A stretch of 64,000 nt of DNA from Caldicoprobacter algeriensis (GTDB lineage Bacteria > Bacillota > Clostridia > Caldicoprobacterales > Caldicoprobacteraceae). This document shows, one piece after another, positions 22,973 to 32,356 of the stretch (its first letter is position 1; the number at the start of each line of letters is the position of its first letter). Position numbers and translations under genes: made by a program. Under the pieces are notes generated by a model. That model was not told the DNA's origin and did no database searches. It was given only the letters and a program-made list of their open reading frames with translations. Where the stretch lies: contig NZ_JAHUQD010000006.1 of the NCBI RefSeq assembly GCF_023838525.1, positions 60,173 to 124,172 on the forward strand, written 5' to 3'.

Positions 22973-24041
22973 TATAGAGGTAAGGACAAAGCTTGCTCGG
23001 CTGCCGTATAGGAAAACTTTAGAGGAGTTCTACTTTACCTTTCAACCTAGTATTGACGAGAAGCTGATAAAGGAACTGGCGACAATGGCTTTTGTTTGCC
23101 GGGCTGAGAATGTAATATTTCTTGGCCCGCCTGGAGTGGGGAAGATGCACCTTGCTATAGGGCTTGCCATAGAATCCCTGTCACAGGGAATATCGGTTTA
23201 TTTCAGCAGCCTTACGAGGCTTATTGAGGACCTCAAAAAGGCTTATGAAGAGAATCGATTGGAAAAGCGTATGAGGATATATACAAGACCAAAGCTTCTT
23301 GTAATTGATGAAGTAGGATATCTTTCGTTAGATGGTCTGGGCGCAAATCTCTTTTTCCAGCTAATAAGTGCCCGTTATGAGAAAGGGAGCATAATTCTGA
23401 CGAGCAATAAAGGGTTTGGGGAATGGGGAGAACTTATGGGCGATCCTGTACTTGCAACTGCGGTATTGAACAGATTATTACATCATGCCCATATAATCAA
23501 CATAAGGGGCAATAGCTACCGCTTTGTTACTGGAAATAGTGAATGGTGGTCGGGGAAGTTTGATGTTCTGGGAAAACTACTAGAGGAAAATGGCATTCGT
23601 GTTATACGGAATGCTTATGACAGATTCAGTAAAGGGAAAGACGGGATTTACATTATGGGAATAGATGTCCCTGCAGCAGATCAAGCTGGGCAAGAAGAAG
23701 CAAATATAATTGAAAATGAAATCAAACAAGTGCTGAATGGAATAGGGGAAACCGGTACGTTTAGCATTTTACTAGCTCACAGGCCCGAAATGTTTCCTTT
23801 GTACAGTGAGCATGGCTTTGATTTGATCTTGTGTGGCCATGCACACGGTGGGCAGGTGAGACTACCCTTTGTAGGAGGGTTGGTTGCTCCGAATCAAGGA
23901 TTTTTCCCGAAATATACATCAGGGGTATATAAAAGCCGAAATTCGCTTATGGTTGTAAGCAGGGGGTTGGGGAACAGTGTTATTCCTCAAAGGCTTTTTA
24001 ATCATCCGGAAATTGTTGTCTTGACACTGGTGAAGGATTAA
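22973..24041 (+). pseudogene. Chimera: IS21 istB fragment fused in frame to metallophosphoesterase C-terminus
   Basis: From the transposon end to ~23525 the frame reads as IstB: LPYRKTLEEFYFTFQPSIDEK, Walker A GPPGVGKMHLA (the usual Thr after Lys is Met), LLVIDEVGYLSLD, ILTSNKGFGEWGELMGD, HHAHIINIRGNSYRF. Without a stop it continues as the second half of a metallophosphoesterase: VTGNSEWWSGKFDVLGKLL (GNHE motif with Ser for His), DGIYIMGIDVP, ILLAHRPEMF, LILCGHAHGGQVRLP. Both catalytic sites are incomplete. From ATG 23085 a 318-residue protein could still be made. Confidence 0.85.
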
Positions 24042-24167
24042 AATATAAAGTCAGAGAAATACTGGAGGCGTCAAAGGAGGTATTTGGTCGTTGATTTAAC
24101 AGGCGATAATCCTTTGTAAATGAAATCATAAATACAGATAAGGAGATAAAAACAAATTGATATATTT

Positions 24168-25043
24168 TTATGGTAACAAAAGCGCCATAGTGCCAGCCAC
24201 GATGAGTATCAACCCCAGTAAAGATTTTGTTGTTAGCTTCTCCTTTAAAAAGAAATAAGAAAAAGTTACTGTAATTACAATGCTGAGCTTGTCAATCGGT
24301 ACTACAATGCTGGCTTCACCGTCCTGCAAGGCCTTATAATAGCATAGCCAGGAAAGCCCGGTGGTTATACCCGACAGGCAGAGAAATAGCCAGCTCTTTT
24401 TGTCGATTTCCTTAATCTCATTTTGCTTTCCTAATATGAAGACCATGAGCCATGCCATGATTAAAACTACCGCAGTGCGGATGGCTGTTCCTAGGTTGGA
24501 CTCGATGCCAACGATGCCGATCTTGCTTAGGATTGCCGTTAAGCTGGCAAAGACTGCTGATAAGATGGCGTACACAAGCCACGCGTTACCCTCCGCTTTT
24601 GTGGATGGTTGCTGCTGCGTTTTTTTCTTGATGATCATCAGATAGGTGCCTACTCCAATTGCTACCATGCCAATCAGTTTGGGGAGGGTAATGGGCTCTC
24701 CAAGTATGATGAACGCCAAAATCATGGTAAGCACGGTGCTGGATTTATCGATGGGCGTCACTTTGTTGACATCGCCCAGCTGCAGCGCTTTGAAATAGCA
24801 AAGCCACGAAGCGCCCGTTGCCAAACCTGATAAAATTAAAAATATGTATGCTTTGGAATCAATTGACGGGATGGTATTCCACGATCCCACAATAAATACC
24901 ATGAGCCATGAGAATATAAGTATGATGATGGTCCTTATGGCCGTGGCTAGCATCGAGTCAACTTTTTTAATCCCCATTTTTGCAAGGATTGCAGTTGCTC
25001 CTGCGAATAATGCTGAACTAAATGCAAAGACTATCCACATCAT
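24168..25043 (-). CDS. EamA/DMT-family transporter
   Basis: About 291 residues with ten hydrophobic segments in two homologous EamA halves. Repeated signatures LSGLATGASWLCYFKALQLG and LSGITTGLSWLCYYKALQDG, each followed by V-PIDK-S, show the internal duplication. ATG 25043 is preferred over 25052 because AAAGG then lies 9 nt upstream. Drug/metabolite-type exporter with unknown substrate; no operon partner. It lies between pseudogenes but looks intact. Confidence 0.85.
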   Translation of the reverse strand: MMWIVFAFSSALFAGATAILAKMGIKKVDSMLATAIRTIIILIFSWLMVFIVGSWNTIPSIDSKAYIFLILSGLATGASWLCYFKALQLGDVNKVTPIDKSSTVLTMILAFIILGEPITLPKLIGMVAIGVGTYLMIIKKKTQQQPSTKAEGNAWLVYAILSAVFASLTAILSKIGIVGIESNLGTAIRTAVVLIMAWLMVFILGKQNEIKEIDKKSWLFLCLSGITTGLSWLCYYKALQDGEASIVVPIDKLSIVITVTFSYFFLKEKLTTKSLLGLILIVAGTMALLLP

Positions 25044-25067
25044 CTCCAACATCCTTTCTTTTTAAAT

Positions 25068-25385
25068 TAAGTGTTTTTTACTTGGACTTCTTGTACATTC
25101 AATATTTCCAGGAATATCCTTATAATATTTGGGGTAAACCGAGTACCTGCGTCCGTTTTTATTCTTCAATTGCTGCTTCTTTGTTCACGGCTTTGCGATA
25201 AACCCCGTTTTCTGTTATGGCATTACAAGCTCAGCCACTGCCAATATACGTGGAAGAGGAGGAATTTGTCGCATCTTCATCGATTAATTCGTCCGGTTTG
25301 TTCAATATTTTATCGCTTATTCCTATTTTGTCAATGTCATGGAGTATTGCTAGCGCTTCTAATTCATCGAGTTCTTTTTAATTAA
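25068..25385 (-). pseudogene. HD-GYP phosphodiesterase remnant
   Basis: On the minus strand one frame reads ELDELEALAILHDIDKIGIS followed by DKILNKPDEL, the HD-GYP core with Asp for Gly in HDIGK. After a stop, GVYRKAVNKEAAIEE appears, and in a shifted frame DAGTRFTPNIIRIFLEIL followed by NVQEVQVKNT and the stop. The N-terminal part is missing and at least two frame disruptions are present. It was a cyclic-di-GMP-type phosphodiesterase gene. Confidence 0.7.
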
Positions 25386-25576
25386 GAAGGATTTAACCGT
25401 TCGCCGGTTTCCTTAGTTTTATTCTAACCATATAGAAAGAGGGAGGTCAACTTGTTGATTTTGTAATAGTAAAGTTTTTGATTTCAATCAGGAGGAATAA
25501 TGATTAAAAGATAGAATATATGTATAAGGTTTAAAGACATTATAATTAAGTATTTTTCATTTCTGTTATATTGAAC

Positions 25577-25712
25577 ACTCTCGAAAAGTAGTTAAGCAAC
25601 ATAGGCACAACGATTGATTTTGTAGGGTAACCTTGCAGAATAATTATGGGGTGAAGTCCCAAGACCGAACCTGCAAACAAGCTAAAATAAAGTTCTCAGA
25701 CTTTTCGAGAGC
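25577..25712 (+). ncRNA. 136-nt structured RNA-like repeat, copy 2
   Basis: Same element as 16311-16446, 131 of 136 identical and of equal length. The 12-bp closing stem and the inner TTGCAG/CTGCAA and GGG/CCC stems are unchanged; differences fall in junction and loop positions. TATATT (25567-25572) lies just upstream as possible -10. It stands 28 bp before the pectate-lyase pseudogene. This region (25386-25740) otherwise holds nothing recognisable. Confidence 0.7.
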
Positions 25713-25740
25713 ATACCCATATAGAAGGGGGCTATAGGAA

Positions 25741-26164
25741 ATGAATAGAGGGTTTAAAGCCATTACTGTGTGGCTGCTGACTCTTCTATTGGCAATTCCT
25801 TCCTTTCCCATTACAATAATTGCCGAGACTTCTCAAGAAACAAATGTTAAAGTGTTAAACATCAGTGATCTAGAGAACCAAACTCTTACTGCTACTCAGC
25901 AATTTTTGGTGATTTTACAATTAATTGAGCCCTCTATCGTGTTATGTCACCAATGTAAGTTATGTAGGGCCAGGGCAAACCATTATACTTGATGGCGGAG
26001 TTTATAAAATGACATCCGGCCTGAAAATTCCGAGAGGAATTGACGGTACGGAAGAGAACAGAATTGTTATGATTTCAATTAAGGGTGAAAGAGTCATACT
26101 TGATTTTGCTAGAGCAGCCGGAGGTTTTGAACTTTGGGGGAGCTACTGGCATATTTATGGGTAA
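25741..26164 (+). pseudogene. Secreted pectate-lyase-like gene, N-terminal remnant
   Basis: Starts with ATG and a clear signal peptide (FKAITVWLLTLLLAIPSFP). Near 25920-25950 the frame shifts; in the new frame SYVGPGQTIILDGGVYKMTS and WGSYWHIYG follow, typical of PL9-type right-handed beta-helix polysaccharide lyases. The gene ends there at TAA, missing the catalytic helix and all later domains. A truncated, frameshifted relic. Confidence 0.75.
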
Positions 26165-26216
26165 AGAATGTTTAATAGCAAGAGTGTTGCAAAACAAGTA
26201 GAGAAGATATAAAAGA

Positions 26217-26249
26217 AAAGGGCTGAAAATAATTATTCAGCCCTTTTTT
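26217..26249 (+). terminator. Intrinsic terminator after the lyase remnant
   Basis: AAAGGGCTGAA pairs with TTCAGCCCTTT (26236-26246) and is followed by TTTG; loop AATAATTA. Confidence 0.88.
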
Positions 26250-26377
26250 GTAAAAATGTTTTATACGATATTGACGTTCGATAGGTTAAATTTGCGTTTT
26301 AACTATCTGTTAACGTGGTACACATTAAAATAAGTATTTTAAAAATTTCTTTAAATCGTACAAAGGAAGGGGTCAAT

Positions 26378-28045
26378 GTGAAGGGTAGAAAAATAGCAAT
26401 TATTGGAGGAGTGGCCGGCGGTGCCAGTGCAGCGGCGCGCCTACGCAGACTGGATGAGGATGCCCACATCATAATCTTTGAAAGGGGGGGTTATATTTCC
26501 TATGCCAACTGTGGCCTGCCATATTATGTAGGCGGGGTTATAAAGGACAAGCGGGATCTGCTGGTCCAGACCCCTGAAAGGATGTCAAAGCGGTTCAATA
26601 TAGATATTCGTTTGAACAGCGAGGTTGAGGAGATCGATCTAGATAAAAAAGAGTTAATTGTATTGAACCGGATGACCGGTGAACGGTACCGTGAAAGCTT
26701 CGACAAGCTTATACTGGCACCTGGTGCCGAGCCCGCAAGGCCATCAATACCGGGCATTGAAAAGGCAAATGTCTTTACAGTGAGGGATATACCCAGGATT
26801 TATGCCTTAAAGGATTACATTGACCAGGCCAAACCTGAGAACGCCGTGGTGATTGGTGGAGGCTTCATCGGCCTGGAGATGGTGGAAAACCTGCGGATGA
26901 ATGATATAAAGGTTTCGCTGGTTGAGATGTTGAATCAGGTTATGCCCCCGCTGGATTATGATATGGCCGCGTATTTGCATAGGCACCTGAAAGAGCACTC
27001 TGTGGATTTGCACCTCGGGGATGGGGTGATATCGTTTGACAGAGATGAGAAACATACAATTGTGAACTTAAAGAGCGGGAAGCAGCTAAAAGCCGATATG
27101 GTGATATTGGCTGTAGGGGTGAGGCCCGAAACTATCCTGGCCAAAAAAGCTGGGCTGGAGATTGGCGAGACAGGCGGCATAAAAGTCAACCAGCACTTGC
27201 AGACATCGCATCCTGATGTATATGCCATAGGCGACGCCATTGAAGTGGTGGATTTAGTAAATGGAAGGCCTACGTTGATACCGCTGGCCGGACCGGCCAA
27301 TAAGCAAGGGCGCATTGCAGCCAATCACATATGCGGCATCGAGGATACCTATAAGGCTACCCAGGGGACGGCTATTATAAAGGTGTTTGACATGGTGGCT
27401 GCGTGTACCGGCAACAACGAAAAGGTGCTTAAGAAATACGGCATTCCATACCTGAAATCCTACACTCATTCTGGTTCCCATGCCAGCTATTACCCTGGTG
27501 CAACCTCCATGGCCATAAAGCTTCTGTTTAGTCCTAACGATGGTAAAATACTGGGGGCCCAGATTGTGGGCTATGAAGGGGTAGATAAGCGCATAGATGT
27601 GCTGGCCACTGCTATTCGCGCCGGGATGACCGCGTATGACCTGCAGGAGCTGGAGCTGGCCTATGCTCCGCCCTTTTCGTCGGCCAAGGATCCGGTCAAC
27701 ATGGCCGGATATGTTGCATCAAATATCCTGCAAGGGTTGCATCCAGTCATTCACTGGGATGAGCTTGACAGCCTGGATCCACAGGATACCGTACTGCTGG
27801 ATGTTCGAACCGAGGCCGAATGTAAAAAGCGAGGGTGCATACCCGGCTCTATTAATATTCCTTTAGATTCATTGAGGGAACGTATCGGCGAGATTCCTAA
27901 AGATAAGGCTATTGTCATCTATTGCGAAGTAGGGTTAAGAGGATATGTAGCTGCCAGGATACTTATGCAGCGAGGTTTTAGCAGAGTATTTAACTTGAGC
28001 GGGGGTTACAGTACCTATAGCATAGCAAAACACGGGTTAGAATAA
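26378..28045 (+). CDS. CoA-disulfide reductase-like FAD enzyme with rhodanese domain
   Basis: 555 residues from GTG 26378 (AAAGGAAGGGG upstream). FAD motif IAIIGGVAGGASAAARLRRL, redox Cys45 in YANCGLPYYVG, NAD(P)H motif AVVIGGGFIGLEMVENL, FAD-phosphate DVYAIGDAIEV, dimerisation domain to ~460, then a rhodanese domain with DVRTEAECKKRGCIPGSINIP and active-site Cys in IYCEVGLRGY. This is the CoADR-RHD/Npsr architecture: NAD(P)H-dependent reduction of CoA disulfide, polysulfide or persulfide. Single gene ended by a hairpin at 28105. Relevant to thiol redox balance in an anaerobe. Confidence 0.92.
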   Translation: MKGRKIAIIGGVAGGASAAARLRRLDEDAHIIIFERGGYISYANCGLPYYVGGVIKDKRDLLVQTPERMSKRFNIDIRLNSEVEEIDLDKKELIVLNRMTGERYRESFDKLILAPGAEPARPSIPGIEKANVFTVRDIPRIYALKDYIDQAKPENAVVIGGGFIGLEMVENLRMNDIKVSLVEMLNQVMPPLDYDMAAYLHRHLKEHSVDLHLGDGVISFDRDEKHTIVNLKSGKQLKADMVILAVGVRPETILAKKAGLEIGETGGIKVNQHLQTSHPDVYAIGDAIEVVDLVNGRPTLIPLAGPANKQGRIAANHICGIEDTYKATQGTAIIKVFDMVAACTGNNEKVLKKYGIPYLKSYTHSGSHASYYPGATSMAIKLLFSPNDGKILGAQIVGYEGVDKRIDVLATAIRAGMTAYDLQELELAYAPPFSSAKDPVNMAGYVASNILQGLHPVIHWDELDSLDPQDTVLLDVRTEAECKKRGCIPGSINIPLDSLRERIGEIPKDKAIVIYCEVGLRGYVAARILMQRGFSRVFNLSGGYSTYSIAKHGLE

Positions 28046-28104
28046 ACAAAACTCTAGTTATGGCGCTGTAATTGTTTGCCGGCGTTGGCATAAAAATCAT
28101 AAAC

Positions 28105-28155
28105 AAGCCGCATCCTGTGGTTGCTTTTAAGTTTTGGATACGGGGTGCGGCTTTT
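28105..28155 (+). terminator. Terminator of the CoADR-like gene
   Basis: AAGCCGCATCC (28105-28115) pairs with GGGTGCGGCTT (28143-28153), followed by TTGGTGTTTT; long loop. Confidence 0.6.
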
Positions 28156-28288
28156 GGTGTTTTATAAGCATTTAAATTTCTGGTGGCTGTATTGTGTATA
28201 TAAAATGCGTTGCATTTATGGCATCTTTATATTTATAAATATTTATAAATTTTAAAAAATTTACCTTAGAGATAAACCCGCATATAAA

Positions 28289-28346
28289 TTGACAAACGTA
28301 GCTTGATGGACTATAATTATACTGGCAATTGTTAAAAAAATAACAA
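28289..28346 (+). promoter_or_regulatory. Promoter and Rex-like operator of the sensory-hydrogenase operon
   Basis: TTGACA (28289-28294), 17-bp spacer, TATAAT (28312-28317). Twelve bases later TTGTTAAAAAAATAACAA (28329-28346) matches the Rex consensus TTGTTAANNNNTTAACAA at 13 of 14 defined positions, placed over the early transcribed region, before the ATG at 28360. Confidence 0.82.
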
Positions 28347-28359
28347 ACGGGGTTGGGTT

Positions 28360-30099
28360 ATGAAATTTATAAACTTCAAAAAGGCAAACTGTAAGAACTG
28401 CTACAAATGCGTGAGGGTATGTCCTATAAAGGCCATTCGCATAAGGGATGAGCAGGCCGGGATCATGGAGAATGCGTGCATACTGTGTGGAAAATGTTTA
28501 AAGGCCTGCCCGCAGAATGCCAAGAGTATACGGAGTGATATTGACAGGGTTAAACATATTATAAAAAAATCCAAAAAGGTGGTTGCAAGCCTTGCACCTT
28601 CGTTTATCGGTGCGTTTGAGCTTAAAGAGCCGGGGCAGATAGTAGGGGCGTTGAAAGCATTAGGCTTTGCCGAAGTTCAGGAGACGGCTTTAGGGGCTGT
28701 GTATGTATCTCGTGTATACAGAGAACTTATGGAACAGGGGCGTATGGAGAACATCATCAGCAGTGCATGCCCTACGGTAAATGAATTGATTGAAAAGTAC
28801 TACCCCGAAGTAATCCCGTATCTTGCACCGGTAGTATCGCCCATGATTGCCCACGGAAAGCTCATCAAGGAGTCATCGGGCCGGGATACCAGCGTGGTTT
28901 TTATTGGCCCCTGCATTTCAAAAAAGATGGAAGCCGAGGATTTCAGGCATGAAGGGGTCATAGATGCAGTTTTAACCTTCGACGAATTGCTCAGGTGGTT
29001 TAAGCAGGAAAATATACGTTTGGAAGAGCAGGAGGCTCTAAGGTTTGACGGCGATGATCCCGGCATGGCCAGGTATTATCCTGTACCCCGTGGTATATTG
29101 AGAAACTTGAAACAGTCAGGTGAAGACTTTTCTTATCATGCAGTAAACGTGGATGGGATAGAACAGTGTATTGAGGTGCTGGAAGCATTAAAAGAGCGAC
29201 AGCTAAAAGGCTACTTCATTGAAATGAATGCTTGCGAGGGGGGGTGTTTGAGAGGACCGGCTATGCCGAGCTCCACGGGTTTATATTTAAGGCAGATGCA
29301 AAAGGTAGAAGAATATGCTGGTAAAAATCCAGGAGTAAAAGATTTGGGAGTAGGCAGGAATATCTTAAAATTTGACAAAAGCGTCTCGCTTGGCAAGGTA
29401 TTCGTGGATCGTAGCATTAAGCAAGCCGTTCCCGATGAAGTAACAATAAGGGAAATACTCAAGAAGATTGGCAAGCCTACTAAAGACCAGGAGCTGAACT
29501 GTGGAGCATGTGGTTATCCGTCCTGTCGCGACAAGGCTATCGCGGTCTATCAAGGGAAGGCAGAGCTTTATATGTGCCTGCCTTATATGCGTGAGAGGGC
29601 TGAATCACTGGCTAATGTCATCTTGAAAGCAACTCCTAACATAATAATCGCTGTGAACGGCGATATGGAGATACAGGAGTTTAATGATGCAGCCGAAAGG
29701 ATGTTTCAGATATCCAGGGAAGCAGCTATCGGTAGGAAACTGTATCAGCTGATTGACACCTCGGATCTTGAAATGGTGTGGGAAACCCATGAGAGCATTT
29801 TGGGCAAGAAGGTGGAATACAAAGAATACGGTGTTGTGACTGAACAGGACATAATATACGTAGAAGACCAGCAACTGGTGATGGTTATAATGAGGGATAT
29901 TACAAATGAGGAAAGACAGGCGCGGCAGATGTACAAGATAAAAGCCGAAACGGTGGAGATGGCTCAGAAGGTTATAGATAAGCAGATGATGGTGGTACAG
30001 CAAATCGCCAGCCTCCTTGGGGAGACCACGGCCGAGACAAAGGTTACCCTGACCAGGCTGAAAGACATGATACTCTATGACAGGGAGGATGGGCGATGA
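28360..30099 (+). CDS. Sensory [FeFe] hydrogenase with PAS domain (HydS/HsfB type)
   Basis: 579 residues. Two N-terminal [4Fe-4S] motifs (C11-x2-C14-x2-C17-x3-C21 and C40-x2-C43-x2-C46-x3-C50); H-cluster domain with SSACPTV (Ala136 replaces the proton-relay Cys of TSCCP), GPCISKK (Gly183 for the usual Met) and NACEGGCLRGP; an extra Fe-S motif NCGACGYPSCRDKA (~380); a PAS domain (~425-530); and a C-terminal helix. Loss of proton-relay residues with retained cluster ligands is typical of H2-sensing, not H2-producing, forms. First gene of a four-gene operon whose phosphatase gene overlaps it by 4 nt. It probably reports H2 to the downstream signalling proteins. Confidence 0.9.
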   Translation: MKFINFKKANCKNCYKCVRVCPIKAIRIRDEQAGIMENACILCGKCLKACPQNAKSIRSDIDRVKHIIKKSKKVVASLAPSFIGAFELKEPGQIVGALKALGFAEVQETALGAVYVSRVYRELMEQGRMENIISSACPTVNELIEKYYPEVIPYLAPVVSPMIAHGKLIKESSGRDTSVVFIGPCISKKMEAEDFRHEGVIDAVLTFDELLRWFKQENIRLEEQEALRFDGDDPGMARYYPVPRGILRNLKQSGEDFSYHAVNVDGIEQCIEVLEALKERQLKGYFIEMNACEGGCLRGPAMPSSTGLYLRQMQKVEEYAGKNPGVKDLGVGRNILKFDKSVSLGKVFVDRSIKQAVPDEVTIREILKKIGKPTKDQELNCGACGYPSCRDKAIAVYQGKAELYMCLPYMRERAESLANVILKATPNIIIAVNGDMEIQEFNDAAERMFQISREAAIGRKLYQLIDTSDLEMVWETHESILGKKVEYKEYGVVTEQDIIYVEDQQLVMVIMRDITNEERQARQMYKIKAETVEMAQKVIDKQMMVVQQIASLLGETTAETKVTLTRLKDMILYDREDGR

Positions 30100-31268
30100 G
30101 CTTTTTCATAGATGTAGCCTATGAGAGCCTGAATAAATACGGCGAAGAGCTGTGCGGGGATAAAGTAGAGGTGGTGAGGGGCGATGACTGCGTTGTTGTG
30201 GTTATGGCCGATGGGCTGGGCAGTGGTGTCAAGGCCAATATCCTTGCAACCCTCACTACCAAGATAATCGGCACTATGCTGGAAAGAGGGGCTCATATAG
30301 ATGAGGCTGTGGAGACGATTGCCCATACGCTCCCGGTATGCAATGTCAGGAAGTTGGCTTATTCTACCTTCAGCATACTGCAGGTGTTTAATAGCGGAGA
30401 AGCGCGTTTGTTTGAATTCGATAATCCCCCTGTATTTTTTCTGAGGGAGGGCAAGCTCATTAGCGTTCCTACCAGGTGTCGTACGATAAACGGCAGAATG
30501 ATTAAGGAAAGCTCTTTTGACGTGAGTCTGGGGGATACCTTTGTAATGGTCAGTGATGGGGTAATTCACGCGGGAGTGGGGGCAACTTTGAATTTTGGCT
30601 GGAAATGGGAGAATGTAGCCGACTATTTAGAAAGAAACGTCAAAAGGGAGACCACCGCCAAGGCTATTGCCGCTTTATTGATAACAGTGTGTGATAGCCT
30701 GTATATGGGAATGCCCGGGGATGATACCACTGTTGTGGCGGTGAGGATTCAGCCCGTCAAGGAGGTCAGCCTTTTTGCCGGACCGCCCATCTCTAAATCT
30801 GATGACGAAAAGGTGGTAGAGGAATTTATGAAGGGCAATGGTATTAAAGTGGTGTGCGGGGGCACAACAGCTCAAATAGTCAGCCGTGTGCTGGGCAGAG
30901 AGATAAATACCTCCCTGGAATACCATGATCCATTGGTGCCGCCTACTGCAAAGATAGATGGCATTGATTTGGTGACAGAGGGGGTGCTGACGCTATCCAG
31001 GACAATTGAGATCATCCGCTGTTATGCTTCTGATAAGGTAAGGTATAAGGATTTGAAGATTCTTAGAGGCCAGGATGGGGCTGCAAAGCTGGCCCATATT
31101 CTTATCGAGAACTGTACTCATTTGAGGATGTTTATAGGAAGGGCAATGAACCCTGCCCATCAGAATCCTAACTTTCCTGTGAACCTTAGCATAAAATTTA
31201 AGCTGCTTGGAGAGCTGGCCGAGCTGATGAGGAGCCTGGGCAAAACGGTGGAACAATATTACTATTGA
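30096..31268 (+). CDS. SpoIIE/PP2C-type serine phosphatase linked to the H2 sensor
   Basis: 390 residues; start overlaps the hydrogenase stop (ATGA). The PP2C-like domain (~1-220) has VVVMADGLGSGVKANILA and FVMVSDGVIHAGVG and PGDDTTVVAVRI, carrying the metal-binding aspartates. The C-terminal ~170 residues (VVEEFMKGNGIKVVCGGTTAQIVSR) resemble no domain I know but are typical of the phosphatases next to HydS. It likely dephosphorylates a partner in response to the sensor; the substrate is not visible here. Confidence 0.85.
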   Translation: MSFFIDVAYESLNKYGEELCGDKVEVVRGDDCVVVVMADGLGSGVKANILATLTTKIIGTMLERGAHIDEAVETIAHTLPVCNVRKLAYSTFSILQVFNSGEARLFEFDNPPVFFLREGKLISVPTRCRTINGRMIKESSFDVSLGDTFVMVSDGVIHAGVGATLNFGWKWENVADYLERNVKRETTAKAIAALLITVCDSLYMGMPGDDTTVVAVRIQPVKEVSLFAGPPISKSDDEKVVEEFMKGNGIKVVCGGTTAQIVSRVLGREINTSLEYHDPLVPPTAKIDGIDLVTEGVLTLSRTIEIIRCYASDKVRYKDLKILRGQDGAAKLAHILIENCTHLRMFIGRAMNPAHQNPNFPVNLSIKFKLLGELAELMRSLGKTVEQYYY

Positions 31269-31294
31269 AAAATTGGCTCAAAGGGGGAGTGTTT

Positions 31295-32356
31295 ATGGGT
31301 TTGCCCCGGACTTCAGAGAAGGGTCTTTTAAAGCCCCGCCAATGGATAGATAAATCCTTTGAGATATGTACTAAGATGCTGCCTTTTTTGAGAAGCGAAC
31401 TAAAGGATGAAGATGACTGCAAAAGGATTATATCTATTTTGTATGTAATGACAGAATTCAACGCTGTGGTGCTGGAGTGTCAAAATGGCATTGGTGTGTT
31501 TGCCGGCGAAGAAGAGGTAATAGGCAAGGGTGAGGCCGGCAATTATATAGAGGTTCCCGTTAAAAAAGGAAATGCTATGCTGGCCAGTTTGAAGTTTTAC
31601 AAGAAAGTTGGCGATGTCATAACTGAAGAGGATGAGGCCATTGCCAGGGGAGCGGGGGCGGTGATCTCGGCCCAGCTGGAGCAGAACAGCAAGGATTATA
31701 ACGCCAGGTTAAGGGCAAAAGCTGAGCTTAAAGCGCTTCAGGCTCAAATTAATCCCCATTTTTTGTTCAATGCCCTCAATACCATTGCGGCCATGTGCAG
31801 GACCGAACCGCTTGAGGCAAGAAGGCTTCTTATCCACCTGGCCAGGCATTTTCGGGCCATCATCCAGACTTCGCCCGACCTTATAGACATTCATAAGGAG
31901 CTGGAGAACGTTAGGAGTTACCTGGAGATTGAAAAGGCCAGGTACGGGAATCGCATAAGGGTTGAGTGGGATATACAGCCCAACATCTCCTTTTTGATAC
32001 CACCGCTTACCATTCAACCAATTGTAGAAAATGCCATAAAACACGGACTGGCTGGGAAAAAGGATGGGGAAATAGTTATCTCTGTTAAAAGTGTGGATAA
32101 CTGCTACCAGGTTTGCATAAAGGATAACGGCTGTGGTATGGAACCCGAGGTTGCGAGAAATCTTCTTACCAATACAAACGACGATAAGAGGATCGGGATA
32201 TCCAATGTAAATAGGCGGCTTAAGGAGATATACGGAGAGGATAACGGTATGATCATCAACTCCGAGCCGGGTAAGGGCACGGAAGTAATAATTGTGGTAC
32301 CCATTAGGGAGAGGAGGAAGGCTGATGTCATTAAGGGTCGTTATTGTAGACGATGA
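31295..32356 (+). CDS. LytS-type sensor histidine kinase, cytosolic
   Basis: 353 residues; ATG 31295 has AAAGGGGGAG 7 nt upstream, better than TTG 31265. N-terminal ~140 residues are GAF-like (ILYVMTEFNAVVLECQNGIGVFAG) without membrane segments. The His_kinase motif LQAQINPHFLFNALNTIAAM contains the phosphoryl-accepting His, and the HATPase part has IVENAIKHGL and DNGCGM and GKGTEVIIVVP. Starts 26 bp after the phosphatase and overlaps the regulator gene. Being cytosolic, it probably senses a redox or protein signal, perhaps the hydrogenase sensor itself. Confidence 0.9.
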   Translation: MGLPRTSEKGLLKPRQWIDKSFEICTKMLPFLRSELKDEDDCKRIISILYVMTEFNAVVLECQNGIGVFAGEEEVIGKGEAGNYIEVPVKKGNAMLASLKFYKKVGDVITEEDEAIARGAGAVISAQLEQNSKDYNARLRAKAELKALQAQINPHFLFNALNTIAAMCRTEPLEARRLLIHLARHFRAIIQTSPDLIDIHKELENVRSYLEIEKARYGNRIRVEWDIQPNISFLIPPLTIQPIVENAIKHGLAGKKDGEIVISVKSVDNCYQVCIKDNGCGMEPEVARNLLTNTNDDKRIGISNVNRRLKEIYGEDNGMIINSEPGKGTEVIIVVPIRERRKADVIKGRYCRR

